Source: Fragilaria crotonensis (lineage: Eukaryota > Bacillariophyta > Fragilariophyceae > Fragilariales > Fragilariaceae). From it: a stretch of 36,245 nt of DNA. The DNA is taken from the NCBI GenBank assembly GCA_022925895.1, contig JAKSYS010000639.1, forward strand, positions 1 to 36,245. Direction: 5' to 3'. This document shows positions 1 to 9,212 of this stretch, piece by piece (the first letter of the stretch is position 1; every line of letters begins with the position of its first letter). The notes under the pieces were generated by a model. That model searched no databases. It saw only the letters and a list, made by a program, of their open reading frames with translations, and had not been told where the DNA came from. A program made the translations under genes and the position numbers.

Positions 1-92
1 TAATAGTACTTCTACTGTGGTACTCGTACTCTATGATATGCATATATTGCTGCAAGGTGAAGTGATCACGACATCACGACGTATGATACAAT

Positions 93-698
93 TATCGTTG
101 TGTTTGTTTAATTGCTGTTTAAAACACCCTGTTTTAAACAGCTGTTTAAAACAACTTTTTTTTTTCAAAAAAACAATTTGTTTAATTGAAATCTAGGTTA
201 GGGTTAAGGTTTTACGGTTATGATACGGTTTTTTCATCGACAAGTCTCATTGCTCATCACATAACTATACTGTTTACAGGTTGAAACAGCATCAAAATGC
301 ATAACATCAGTTAAGTGATGCATGTGAGACAATTCAATTCATTTTGATTCAAGAATGGTGAGACGAAAGGATGTTATCAGTGGACACTTAGGGGATCCAT
401 ACCATTCAGTTGGTGGGATACCTGCATGCAACAAGGCAGAGTATTGTCAGGCATAAGTGCAATTATAAGTTCATGCTGATTAGTCCTTAGGGCTCCTTTC
501 TATCTTGGTTATCCTTGTTGTCTTGTTCTCAAGCCAATGAACCGTATTGATTGGTGGTCTACTCCGAGTACTGGACTACTTGGAGTACTGTAGTACTTAC
601 TACTGTGAACTGTTGCTGTTTTAAACAAAGTTGTTTTAAACAGTTTTAAACTGTTTAAAACAAATTCAAAATCTGAATTTGTTTAAAACACAACGATA
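93..698. mobile_element. Non-autonomous hAT-like DNA transposon (MITE), 606 bp
   Basis: The ends are a perfect 13-bp terminal inverted repeat (TATCGTTGTGTTT at 93-105, its complement at 686-698). They are flanked by an exact 8-bp direct repeat, GATACAAT, at 85-92 and 699-706, which reads as a target-site duplication. Both ends carry clustered GTTTAAAAC/GTTTTAAAC words that form hairpins: 114-126 pairs with 130-142 around a CCC loop, and 633-643 pairs with 651-661. Such subterminal repeats are usual transposase-binding sites. No transposase ORF lies inside, so the element would depend on a transposase elsewhere. An 8-bp duplication fits hAT elements best; Merlin also gives 8 bp and MULEs 9 bp. 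The superfamily is inferred; the element boundaries are seen directly. Confidence 0.8.
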
Positions 699-706
699 GA
701 TACAAT

Positions 707-1732
707 GTACAGGTAACAGATTTTTCCTTATGACTATACCGGTATTTAGCAACGGTCATACTGTTTACTCGTGCTCAGTAGTACAAGTGCCTACCGTAGT
801 AATATATGTAGTATTCATACCTTGTATGGCTATGATACCTGGTACCAGTACCTTGTCGTGCGGTGTCAGGCTGTCACACAATTGACACCAGTACGAGTAC
901 TCTAGTCGTAGCACAGTATGCATGATGCATATATAGACATAGACACGATGGAGGCAGAATTGAAACAAGTCGTGCGTAGTACCTGGTACCTGGTACTGTA
1001 GCGTTGCACATGGTGTTGAGCGATCATCGATCATGATGGAACCGTTCCCAAAACGAACCTCGGGAACGAAATGAATGCGGATGGCAATCTGCCGATGGCA
1101 GAAGGATCGGGCGCAGTCATCCGAAAGGGAAGGGGGGGGGGGGGGGGTCAATGCCAAGTCGATAACCACACATTTACATTGCGATTTTTTCCGAAACCTA
1201 TTCATTTCTTTGGAAGTATGAATGTACAGTACTACTTTGAAAATCAAACCACACATCGTCCGGTTACATGCCCATACTTTTGGTACAACGCAGTACAAGG
1301 TAACAGGTCTCAGTTACCTTGCATAACTCACTTTGGCTTTCCTGTGAACGTCCATGATGTTCGGTGCGACGAAGTCGAGATCGTGCGATAGAGTCCATAC
1401 CTAAAAGCTCAATGAACGGGACAGCAGCTAGGAACTCCTATCAATTACGACAAGTCACTCATTTACATCACAAGATTTGACAACGAGATGTTGTGTTCGG
1501 AACTGCTTAATACACGCGTGATGTAGTGTTGCGCTACCAAGTAGACGTCGTCAAGAATTGGGACCGCCACTACCATGTCAGATACGTCAAGACTTCGTGT
1601 CCTACAAAGGTCCCCGAGGCTTGATCATCAGTCACATCTGCCGATAAGTGATTTTATTTGTTACATGAATCATGTGGGCGAGCTAAACATGCATCATCAT
1701 GTGTTACAATCATGAACCCTGCGATTTCAAAT
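707..1732. other. Non-genic spacer with GTAC words and a G16 run
   Basis: No convincing gene is visible. The part from about 764 to 1000 is dense in GTAC-containing words and short palindromes. A run of 16 G lies at 1132-1147. Short open frames here (for example 1071-1391 on + and 765-1298 on -) overlap each other, cross the G run or GTAC tracts and show no recognisable motif. The last ~100 bp should be the 3' UTR of the minus-strand gene ending at 1733. Confidence 0.6.
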
Positions 1733-2578
1733 CTATGTAAATGCAGGGAGCGTAGGTTCCGCTTCATTGCCATGCGCATTTCGCGATGGGGGCGCTTGCA
1801 CATAGAATTGCTGCACACCTCCAGCTGGCACCATAGCTTCCACAATACGCTGGTCTGGCAGCAGAACGCGGATGATATCGCCTGGCAGCGAGCCTTCTGG
1901 AACCGTGACAAGAACCAACGTATTCTGTTGGTCTGATTCAGTTTGGTCTGTTCCCTCACACACCAGCTCCAAATCTTGTTCGGTATGGTGCGGTACAGAT
2001 GGATCCGCGGAAGGAACAATAACCAAGCCCGACTCTGACGAAAGAATGTCTGTGGTATCCGTCACAGCCACGGGCGGTGCAAATGTTACGAAAAAGACGC
2101 GACCCGCTCCATGACCTTCCGGGATGCGAGCCGTCACTGCGTTTCCACTGCCGTCCGGTGCCATGACCAACAGCGTGTCGCCTGGTTGGGTATTCTCGGG
2201 CACCGTAACTAGAAAGACGCAAAACGACAAATTGAGAGTCAGCATACGATTGTAGCTCACGGAGTTCTACCGCAATTCCCTCGTACATTTACTGTCGAGC
2301 AGCCAAAGCTTACCTGCAATAATGTCCTTTCGCTCGAGTTCTGACCTATCCACAGCCTGCAATGCGTTTCCTCCAGTCTTGATAAGGACTGTACTCGAGT
2401 CCAGGGACGATTGATCTCCTGACATTGGTGTTCTAGAAAAGCCTGGATAATCATCTCTCTGAGTTTCCTTTTTCACCTCCTGTGGAAGCAGTGGTTTCGT
2501 ATAATCCTCATCCAGGCATGATGGGTTGTATTTGTTGGCAGGCGTCGAATCAAAGCAGAAGTAGGATGACATCGACAT
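1733..2578 (-). CDS. VP-repeat protein, two exons, function unknown
   Basis: Proposed structure is complement join(1733..2208, 2314..2578), 246 aa. The intron (2209-2313, 105 nt) has donor GCAG|GTAAGC and acceptor TTTCTAG. Splicing restores one frame across the first repeat, reading DIIAV|TVPENTQPGD. The C-terminal two thirds holds two copies of a motif of the form VTVPxxxxPGDxxxVxxPDxxxxxAxxPxG followed by a FxVxxxPP strand. One follows the intron directly and the other lies near residues 190-230. Similar VP-rich repeats are, from general knowledge, common in stramenopile proteins of unknown function. The N-terminal ~85 residues are polar, with no signal peptide or membrane segment. The start ATG at 2578 faces the start at 2921 across a 342-bp divergent spacer. 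I do not recognise a catalytic domain. Confidence 0.8.
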
Positions 2579-2920
2579 GTTGGAATCTAATCTGTTTCAT
2601 TGACCACAGGCGCGAGGCGAATATAATTCGACATCGGGCAGAGTCGTCTGCTTGTAGAATGAGTACCAGGTTCTACTTGAATCCAACGAATCGTGGAAAT
2701 ACCATGTGTGCGAGAGAAGACAACTGTTTCGACTTGTGCGACAAGATGTACAGTCCTACAGTAAACACAGTGCTACAGTACTTCTGTTTCTCCTGGTTAT
2801 CTCTGTCTCATGTCCTCAAACAACAACAGCTATCGCCATTGTCATTGTGGTAAATACAGCAGGTGAACAGTTGCATTGAATCTTGACTACCGATAGTCTA
2901 GTTCTAGAACTACGACATCT
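2579..2920. promoter_or_regulatory. Divergent intergenic region, probable shared promoter
   Basis: These 342 bp separate the start of the minus-strand VP-repeat gene from the start of the plus-strand TMEM53-like gene, so both promoters must lie here or reach into the genes. I see no clear TATA box or named motif. The call rests on gene orientation alone. Confidence 0.4.
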
Positions 2921-3724
2921 ATGGCATTGCAACGTCCGATTGTTGTATTAGCTGGGTGGTTGGGATGTCAACCTCGTCACTTGGGACAGTATGAACGCAT
3001 GTACAAGACTCTAGGACTCGACGTTGTCACTTGCATTGCAACACCTCGCATGGTAGTTTCAGCCAGTCGATCATCACCCCCTTTTCTATCTGAAGAGGCA
3101 TCTCCACCAAATTCAATTCAGGCAATATCTTGGAAACTCTTTCGAGACGTGGAAGGAAGGGATATCTGGTTCTTTCACGCTTTCTCAAATGGTGGTTGCT
3201 TTGTGTGGGAACAGTTGCGAAGAATATTATCGGAACAACAGCAACACGACAACAACAAAGGCGATACTAAGAATAAGCGGGCAATTTCGGAACCAGCGGG
3301 TTTGATATTTGATTCCTCGCCGGCTAGTTATCAAGGAACAGATAACCTAAACCAGGCCCTTGCCTACTGTACATGGAAGGACCAAGCTGTGGTTAGGATC
3401 GAATCAATCTGGGGTGGCGCTTCCATGAAACGAACGTCGCAAGAACGAGCTCGCACGTATTGGGACGGTCTGGTTCACGATGAATTCGACACTCGACAAC
3501 TCTACCTATGCAGTCATGACGATGAACTCACTAGCTTCGAGGATGTGAAAAAATTGGTGCTCTATAGGCAAGGCATATTCGGCCAAGATCGAGTGTTACT
3601 GAAGGAATGGCAATCATCTCCCCATTGTGGACATATCCTAAAACACCCTGACGAGTATCGAGAGGCAGTTGCGTCCTTTGTAGCTTCTTGTTCGAGAGAT
3701 TACAAAGTACCCTCAAGACTTTGA
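2921..3724 (+). CDS. TMEM53/DUF829-like alpha/beta-hydrolase protein
   Basis: A 267-aa single-exon protein. The N terminus, VVLAGWLGCQPRHLGQYE, followed by a GLDVVT strand, is the typical opening of the TMEM53/DUF829 family, in which a strand and a W-G loop precede an alpha/beta-hydrolase fold. The likely nucleophile elbow is FSNGG at 88-92 with Ser89. A candidate acid lies in SHDDELT (Asp200/201). A candidate histidine is His235 or His238 in SPHCGHIL, in the expected order. The family is poorly characterised; animal TMEM53 is a nuclear-envelope protein and no substrate is established. No signal peptide or clear membrane segment is seen. A polar loop with N/Q/D runs (about 105-122) interrupts the domain. 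The ATG at 2921 directly precedes the conserved first strand. Confidence 0.85.
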   Translation: MALQRPIVVLAGWLGCQPRHLGQYERMYKTLGLDVVTCIATPRMVVSASRSSPPFLSEEASPPNSIQAISWKLFRDVEGRDIWFFHAFSNGGCFVWEQLRRILSEQQQHDNNKGDTKNKRAISEPAGLIFDSSPASYQGTDNLNQALAYCTWKDQAVVRIESIWGGASMKRTSQERARTYWDGLVHDEFDTRQLYLCSHDDELTSFEDVKKLVLYRQGIFGQDRVLLKEWQSSPHCGHILKHPDEYREAVASFVASCSRDYKVPSRL

Positions 3725-3813
3725 ACCGATGAATGGTTCCTTTACGGAGCCAGAGGAACCGATCATGTCTCAGCATTAGGATCATGCAGTGGTCGGTAGG
3801 TCGTACGTTCAAG

Positions 3814-4161
3814 TCATCTAGAGCCATCGACTTCTCCCTGCAACGACTCCAATACTCGTCCAAGCACTGATTCAAGATTCTTTGAACTTTGAACAACGGG
3901 CGATTGGTTCAGTGACGAGCCTTGTGGGAACAGAACTTCTTGTAACGTCAGTGAAACACCGCGTTGTTGTTTTTGGCGTTCTTGGTGGAGGTAGGATAGA
4001 GCGAAGGCGCGAACAGCAATGTTGGTGCAGCCATGCGACTTGCATTCTTCTTGAAAATGCAGCCAGTCAGCCTTGCCGCCTACAGCAGGGGTTGTTGAAA
4101 TCTGGCTATAGTTATCGATTGCCATGTTAGCTGGAGATTGGTGGCAATGCGATGGTTGCAT
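3814..4161 (-). CDS. Possible small hypothetical protein (115 aa)
   Basis: An ATG-started frame of 115 codons lies in the otherwise empty stretch between the TMEM53-like gene and the nucleotidase gene. The product is soluble, Gln/Ser rich, and contains a predicted helical stretch around KADWLHFQEECKSHG. It has no signal peptide, membrane segment or motif I can name. An in-frame ATG at codon 13 is an alternative start. The 3' end lies about 90 bp past the end of the convergent upstream gene. Its length and composition are only modestly better than chance, so it may equally be non-coding. Confidence 0.25.
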   Translation of the reverse strand: MQPSHCHQSPANMAIDNYSQISTTPAVGGKADWLHFQEECKSHGCTNIAVRAFALSYLHQERQKQQRGVSLTLQEVLFPQGSSLNQSPVVQSSKNLESVLGRVLESLQGEVDGSR

Positions 4162-4725
4162 TTTGAAACTTGTGAGTAACTTTCCCTAGGAACCTCTTGC
4201 CAATGGTTTGTGTCGTGTGTTCCTACGTGATTAGTAGGAACAGCCTGTGCATGGTTGCTAGCATTTTTGGTCGTGGACACATTGCCTGGGCATTGGGCAT
4301 CGATGAAACATGGTCTGAGTTTCTGTGACAGCCGTTTCGCCGGTGCACGAAAGTTGCGTATGGTACGGGAATGAACAATCAGAATCCACGACAACGTCTG
4401 GCTGTCGTATGAAGGAGCATGACTATCGCCGTTGATGAGAACTCCAAAACCCTACGTGTGACGCTGAAAGCGTGTCACTGAATCTAACCGACCCTCCATA
4501 TCATAATAACCACAAACAAGACTGCCAATCCACCACTCCTAAACTGCCAGCAGCTCATCAAAGAATTTCGTCACCTTCTCGAACAATTCTGAAAGCTTCG
4601 TTCTGTCCATCGCTAGAGTAGCCCTTCATGTGCAACTGCCTCCTGTAGCTCTTTTCTTCTCCCACTTTTCTGAAAGAGAATATAGAGTCCCGGGCGTTGT
4701 TGAAAGACTATTTGAAGAAGATCAA
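4162..4725. other. Non-genic spacer upstream of the nucleotidase gene
   Basis: I see no supported gene here. The segment from about 4500 to 4725 should contain the promoter and 5' UTR of the gene starting at 4726. The reading frame is open back to an ATG at 4630, but that extension would bury the signal peptide, so I treat it as 5' UTR. Confidence 0.4.
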
Positions 4726-5712
4726 ATGAAATCAGCTGTAATCACACTTGTAGCACTATCTCTTCACTCACTTTCCAGTCCAACGACTGCATTTCAAAAC
4801 GGCCTGCCGCCCATGTCAAGTCGTCGTGCGATCACCACATCATCGGCCAAACGTGCGATTCATCGCAGCGAAAACAGAAGTGCCAATCGCTTCGCCCCGC
4901 TCCAAGCATCCGGCGAGCGCAAGAATGAAACGCCGCAGCCCGATGGCCAATCGGTAGACAGCAACAACAATACGCGAAAACGACGCACCAACTCGGCGGA
5001 ATCCGCCAGTGATTTTAACGAGAAGAACAAAAACTTTCGCATCTATTGTGACCTCGACGGCGTTCTGTGCGACTTTGATGCCGGCGTCCGAACTCTGTCA
5101 CGAGGAGTGGCCGCCGACCATTTGCCCACGGGATACATGTGGAGTTTGATTGCCAAGGCCGACCGGTTTTATGAACGACTGCCATGGACGCGGGACGGCC
5201 AGGCCCTGTGGGAGCAATTACGACCCCTCCAACCCAACATTTTGACCGGTGTCAGTCGGGGCAAGACATGTCCCGACGAAAAGGCAACCTGGTGTCGACG
5301 CGAACTGGGAGTAGAAACCAATCATGTATGCAAAGCTGCCCGATTCAATAGACACGATGTTGTCAAAGGCCAGTACAAGGAGGGTCTGGTCAACATCATA
5401 ACATGCTGGAGTAGCAACAAACACCATGAATCGGGACATCGTGCGTAAGTGCCCGGTTTGAAATAAGTTGCCGTGGTGCACCGCATATGCTCACTGCGTT
5501 TTAATTTTCTTCGGGCAAGTGTGTTGATTGATGACCGCGAGGTATTGGCTGCGGACTGGGTTTCCAAAGGAGGCATCTTTGTTCATCACACGAGCACTGA
5601 AACCACACTGCAACAACTACGTGCGCATGGTATACTGGACGACCACACGGAACTGGACTCGCTCGTTGCTCAACCCACAAAGAAACGTACGTTTTCTTCT
5701 GTGGCAAAGTAA
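4726..5712 (+). CDS. NT5C-like 5'(3')-deoxyribonucleotidase (HAD superfamily), probably plastid-targeted
   Basis: Join(4726..5444, 5520..5712), 303 aa. The 75-nt intron has donor GC|GTAAGT and acceptor GGCAAG. Splicing gives GHRA|VLIDDRE, restoring HAD motif IV. Motif I is DLDGVLCDFD (Asp109, Asp111), motif II is NILTG (Thr174), and the acidic pair is Asp244-Asp245. The block CWSSNKHHESGHRA before motif IV and GGIFVHHTS after it match the NT5C family (PF06941), whose members dephosphorylate nucleoside monophosphates. The ATG at 4726 begins a hydrophobic signal peptide ending PTTA|FQN, followed by ~80 Ser/Arg-rich residues without acidic bias. This is the bipartite presequence used by diatoms for plastid import (A|F rule). 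A longer frame from 4630 would hide it. Substrate and plastid location are inference. Confidence 0.85.
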
Positions 5713-6117
5713 GGTTGAGGCACGTTTGTGCAGTGAGTCAACGTTATGAGGTGCACCATGTACTTCATTGTGTGAGGGCCTCCTGCCGTGAATATCTCTT
5801 CGATCGGAAACTCTGTTGCGCACAATTCACCTTTTAATTATTTTAGATAGACACCTGGATATGTTGTGTTTGACTTGTGTGCGAGATCTCATGGGAGCAT
5901 TGCCACCGCGCTACGAAGTTATTCCTACAGGTGGAGTCGGCCTTCACGACTCTGTCTCGATGCAGTACGGAAGGGGTCTCAAAACCGCTTCCAGTACGTT
6001 GGAGAATTCCTCCTATCAGTCATTCGTCATGACAGAAAAATTCTGGGACTGCTAGCTTAGAAACAACGTTTTCCCTCTCCATTGACAGGTTCAATGATGA
6101 GATGGGAGTACTAGGCG
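5713..6117. other. Convergent spacer, no supported gene
   Basis: This interval lies between convergent genes and should hold both 3' UTRs. Two overlapping plus-strand frames of 64 and 79 codons (5816-6060) have no recognisable motif and I do not call them. Confidence 0.4.
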
Positions 6118-6648
6118 TTAGGCCTGCTTAGGTTCGAGTCTCAGGAATGATTCGCGACGTAGCATGCAATATGTAGAACCATTCGTGACTACGGCTTCGC
6201 CTTTTTTGTTCAAACTTGAAGGCGCTCCCGATGATTTCTTGCGCTTCTTTGTCCGCGACGTTTTGTCGTGGTCGGATCGTCCCTTCAGTAGCTCTTGATA
6301 TCTCTGCAATAGCTCCTCATCCGACACATGTTTCTCCTTCCGTCCCTCACTGTCTTCACCAACAATGTATCGCCTACAGTCTTGCCAGTTATTGTTTACC
6401 TTTGGTTTGAAACCACCAAAGGAGCGTCTTCCTATCAGTTCCGATTGAATCCCATACATATCCGAACTGGTCGTTTCCAACGCCGCAGTAGTATTACTGC
6501 CTTTCTCATCCACAGCACCTTGCATGGTCACATCTTGTCGTTCCGTCTCCAATCGCCTCGGCGTTGCAGGCGATTGTTGCTGATTGCGTTTCTGCATGAA
6601 TCGCATCCCCAAGGTGGCCCCCGACAAACCCTTTTTTCGCAGACCCAT
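6118..6648 (-). CDS. Mpp6 (M-phase phosphoprotein 6)-like exosome cofactor
   Basis: A 176-aa basic, low-complexity protein with the two short blocks that define Mpp6/MPHOSPH6. One is the N-terminal LSGATLGMRFMQKR (residues 8-21), corresponding to the LSxxLLxMKFMQR block. The other is GRRSFGGFKPKV (73-84), corresponding to the GRMSFxGFNPxV block. An acidic VSDEELLQRYQELL helix follows (108-121), then a Lys/Arg-rich tail (RTKKRKK) typical of nucleic-acid binding. In yeast and animals Mpp6 ties the Mtr4 helicase and Rrp6 to the nuclear RNA exosome in pre-rRNA processing. The first block lies unusually close to this ATG. A second minus-strand frame from an ATG at 6724 encodes ~30 plausible residues and meets this frame at an A6 run (6632-6637), so the true N terminus may be longer. 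Confidence 0.65.
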   Translation of the reverse strand: MGLRKKGLSGATLGMRFMQKRNQQQSPATPRRLETERQDVTMQGAVDEKGSNTTAALETTSSDMYGIQSELIGRRSFGGFKPKVNNNWQDCRRYIVGEDSEGRKEKHVSDEELLQRYQELLKGRSDHDKTSRTKKRKKSSGAPSSLNKKGEAVVTNGSTYCMLRRESFLRLEPKQA

Positions 6649-6724
6649 TGGAAGGCGCTTTAGAAGATGGCGTCAACGAATCAGTGCCTATACTTGATGG
6701 CTTGGCAGTTCCTGGTTTCCACAT

Positions 6725-7847
6725 TTTGTTGTGTTGAACGGTTTCGTAATGTGCACTTCGTCGAATCCTCTCTCTCTGCTATTCCAACGAGAATGTGACC
6801 CTGAGATCCGTCCCGCAGAAGTCGAGAACTAGTACGTAGAATCTGGTGATTCAAGTTTAGTCTACTGTATCAATGATGGAGCTTGTCGACAAAGGAGGAG
6901 AATGATTTCGCAGCAGTGCTACCGTGATTGCTGAATCCAAAAGTTGCTTTTTTACAAACAAACAGCGACTCTTTCAAAATTGGTTGGTCGGGCAACGTTG
7001 TGATACCTGGTATCGGTACTACTACTAGTAGTATGATACAAGTACTCTACTCTAGTTGTTTGTACATACATAAATGACGAGACAGGCGGTGTGTGCTCCT
7101 CCACGATGTACAGTACTACGGTACAAGTAAGTCATTCTACGATTATGAAACAGTGGGAGTCTACACAATAGTTAGTAGCGGTTCAAAGCTCAACGGTATC
7201 AGCTACTGTATAGAATTTAGTGAAGTATTCTCTACACGGTACGGTACAAGTCCACGGAGCACGAGTATTCACTTCCAGTTGCAAGTGCTTGTAGCCTCAA
7301 ATAGTGATGAGTGATGAGTAAGCTGCCGCATGGGGTTTGAGAACATTTCTTTCATGCAGATGCTGAAGTAAGTTGCTGTGCCAATGAAGTCCTACTGCAA
7401 GGTGAGCTGCCACACGTGGTTTGAGGACATTTCTTTCACGCCGATGCTGAAGTAAGTTGCTGTGCCATTTATGTCCTGCTGCTTGGTGTGGCAATTCTCC
7501 CCTAAACTGCATAGCAGGATACCAACCTGGTTCCAAATTGGTACTGTTTCGTTCTTACCCATTCGCAACCAGATTGGTGTTTCAAATTTGGATTGCCCCG
7601 GCTCGCAGTAGATTAAGCTATACCAGCAAAAACAAGATAAGAACAACTAAAAAAAGAGTAAGGCTGTTCCTCAACCCGACGCACTCAATCGAAACATTCC
7701 TTTGGCTTCAATAATTCAGCTTGCATCTTTCTATAGATCTAGGGAGGAGCTACAAGTTATCATCATTTTCCACGGCCGAACTCCGGCTCCAAACAGAATG
7801 ATGCGGTGGTCAGGTAGCTTTCCTAGTCCTTCCGGAAAATGACGCTG
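6725..7847. other. Non-genic spacer with GTAC words and a tandem repeat
   Basis: No supported gene. Around 7005-7060 there is a GTAC-rich block (GGTATCGGTACTACTACTAG and similar). The 84-bp tandem repeat at 7321-7488 is listed separately. Short frames at 7093-7314 and 7297-7714 lie on opposite strands over the same DNA and carry no motif. Confidence 0.5.
7321..7488. repeat. Tandem duplication, two 84-bp copies
   Basis: Copy 1 (7321-7404) and copy 2 (7405-7488) start AGCTGCC and share the words GATGCTGAAGTAAGTTGCTG and GACATTTCTTTCA or close variants. The copies have diverged, so the duplication is not recent. The unit length is a multiple of three and the minus strand reads through both copies (words such as WHSNLLQH and ERNVLKP recur), but the frame has no other sign of being a gene. 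Confidence 0.85.
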
Positions 7848-8639
7848 TTAGCTTGCAAGAGGTAACCCGAGAGAGGTACCGTAAAGCTCTTCTGTCTTCC
7901 GCATATCCACTTTTAAAGACGTCCAGCTCTCAATGTCTTTAATCCACTGTGCTTTGGTCTTCATGGACGGACCGACATGTCCCTCTCCAGCCTGCCCGGG
8001 ATGAGCCGCCGAGAAAAGGAGCCATTTCGATGTGGCTTGCGCAAGTGCTTGTATGAGGTGTTGATGAAAGTCTACTGGAATGTGTTCGGCAGCTTCGATG
8101 GTCATGACCAAATCAAACTTTTTCGACGGAAGCTGAGATAAGGGCGTGTTGATCCAATCCGTGCTGTCTTGTACCATCCCGGCAAATAAACAGCTTCCCA
8201 GAGGAACCGGTTCTACGGTGACCAACGTACTTACACCGTTGTTGCGAAAGCCAGTCAGATAAACTCCCACACCCCCCCCTCCAAAGTCCATAACAGATTT
8301 AACATCCGGAAAGATGCCTGGTAATCCTTTGACCGCCCGGTAATCCTGGGGAGCATTGTTGATCATTGGCGTTCGTTCCACATAGGTGCATCCTAATCCA
8401 TTCCTATAGGTCCAGGCACCACCATCCTTGTCGGCGCAGTGTCCATTCACCAATTTCGAGCAATTCTTTGGATCATACGCAGGAGCAGAAGGTGTGAAAA
8501 TCCATGATTTGCTTTCAATTGATACTTGCAGCGAAGAACGGAGAAACAATAAGATCAACACTAATATCAAGAAGAGGAACGGAGCTGCCTGTGCAGTCGT
8601 TGTTGATTTCGATTGTCGGCCTTTCATCATGAACTGCAT
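7848..8639 (-). CDS. Membrane-anchored SAM-dependent methyltransferase-like protein
   Basis: I choose the ATG at 8639 (263 aa), because upstream codons run through His/Met-rich spacer. The N terminus is short and basic (KGRQSK) and is followed by a strong hydrophobic segment, PFLFLILVLILLFL (about residues 19-33). This gives a type II membrane topology with a lumenal catalytic part, typical of Golgi enzymes. The Rossmann motif I is SVMDFGGGGVGVYL, followed by an acidic strand end (TVEPVP). The post-II block VMTIEAAEHIP fits the class I methyltransferase family around PF13489. Two Cys (CSKLVNGHC) lie just after the anchor. The substrate is unknown. It resembles the methyltransferase at 21787 in overall plan but not closely in sequence. 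The stop is at 7848. Confidence 0.7.
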   Translation of the reverse strand: MQFMMKGRQSKSTTTAQAAPFLFLILVLILLFLRSSLQVSIESKSWIFTPSAPAYDPKNCSKLVNGHCADKDGGAWTYRNGLGCTYVERTPMINNAPQDYRAVKGLPGIFPDVKSVMDFGGGGVGVYLTGFRNNGVSTLVTVEPVPLGSCLFAGMVQDSTDWINTPLSQLPSKKFDLVMTIEAAEHIPVDFHQHLIQALAQATSKWLLFSAAHPGQAGEGHVGPSMKTKAQWIKDIESWTSLKVDMRKTEELYGTSLGLPLAS

Positions 8640-9212
8640 GTGAGCATGTGGCATACGACTCAGGGCATGTGGCATGTGCATGTGTGATCGAGGGAAAACA
8701 GTGATGAAACTACAGTACATGTACCATGCACACCCAACGCCTGATACTGTACCGTATCTCACGTCTTGGTTGCGAAATCATGAACCTCGGAACTTGCATG
8801 CATACACCGAATACGTGGGTCTGGCGCTTGCACATATGGCTCGTACATGTACTGACATCGTACTTCTCTACAGGAATGACAAATCCATTTTTCTCGGACA
8901 TTTTTCATTTCTCTCACAAGTTCATGTTCTCAACGCATATATGATGTACTCTAAGTACTTGGTACCAGTACTGAATGTATGTAAAGGAACTTGTTGTGGA
9001 GTACTCGTACCTTGTAAAAAAGAGGTGCTCGAAGTTCTGTATGCATACCCATACAACGCTACTTACATTATAGATATAAATTTGTATATATATATATGTG
9101 TGTACCATCTGGTTGCTCACATGTCTTCAGACGGTCATATGAAGGATGTGAACCTTGCAATCTTATCCTTGGAAAGCTGAATCTACTTGGGAGAATCACT
9201 CGACGAAGATTT
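8640..9212. other. Non-genic spacer, GTAC-rich with AT/TG microsatellite
   Basis: This interval has CATGTACATG-like words, a GTAC cluster at about 8940-9012 and a (TA)n-(TG)n tract at about 9085-9105. A 168-codon plus-strand frame (8674-9180) spans it but is built largely from these repeats (Tyr/His/Met/Cys-rich, no motif), so I do not call it. Confidence 0.5.

Noticed and set aside
186-215. TTAGGGTTAAGG-like word resembling telomere repeat
   Set aside because: Only about one and a half units, inside the 606-bp element; no array, so chance or element sequence.
1071-1391. 106-codon plus-strand frame
   Set aside because: It crosses the G16 run, which forces a poly-Gly stretch, and has no motif; an opposite-strand frame covers the same DNA.
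4630-4725. 32-codon N-terminal extension of the nucleotidase
   Set aside because: It would bury the signal peptide and A|F junction; the ATG at 4726 makes better biological sense.
8674-9180. 168-codon plus-strand frame
   Set aside because: It is composed of CATGTAC, GTAC and (TA)n/(TG)n repeats; Tyr/His/Met/Cys-rich product without domain; overlaps the 5' side of the minus-strand methyltransferase.
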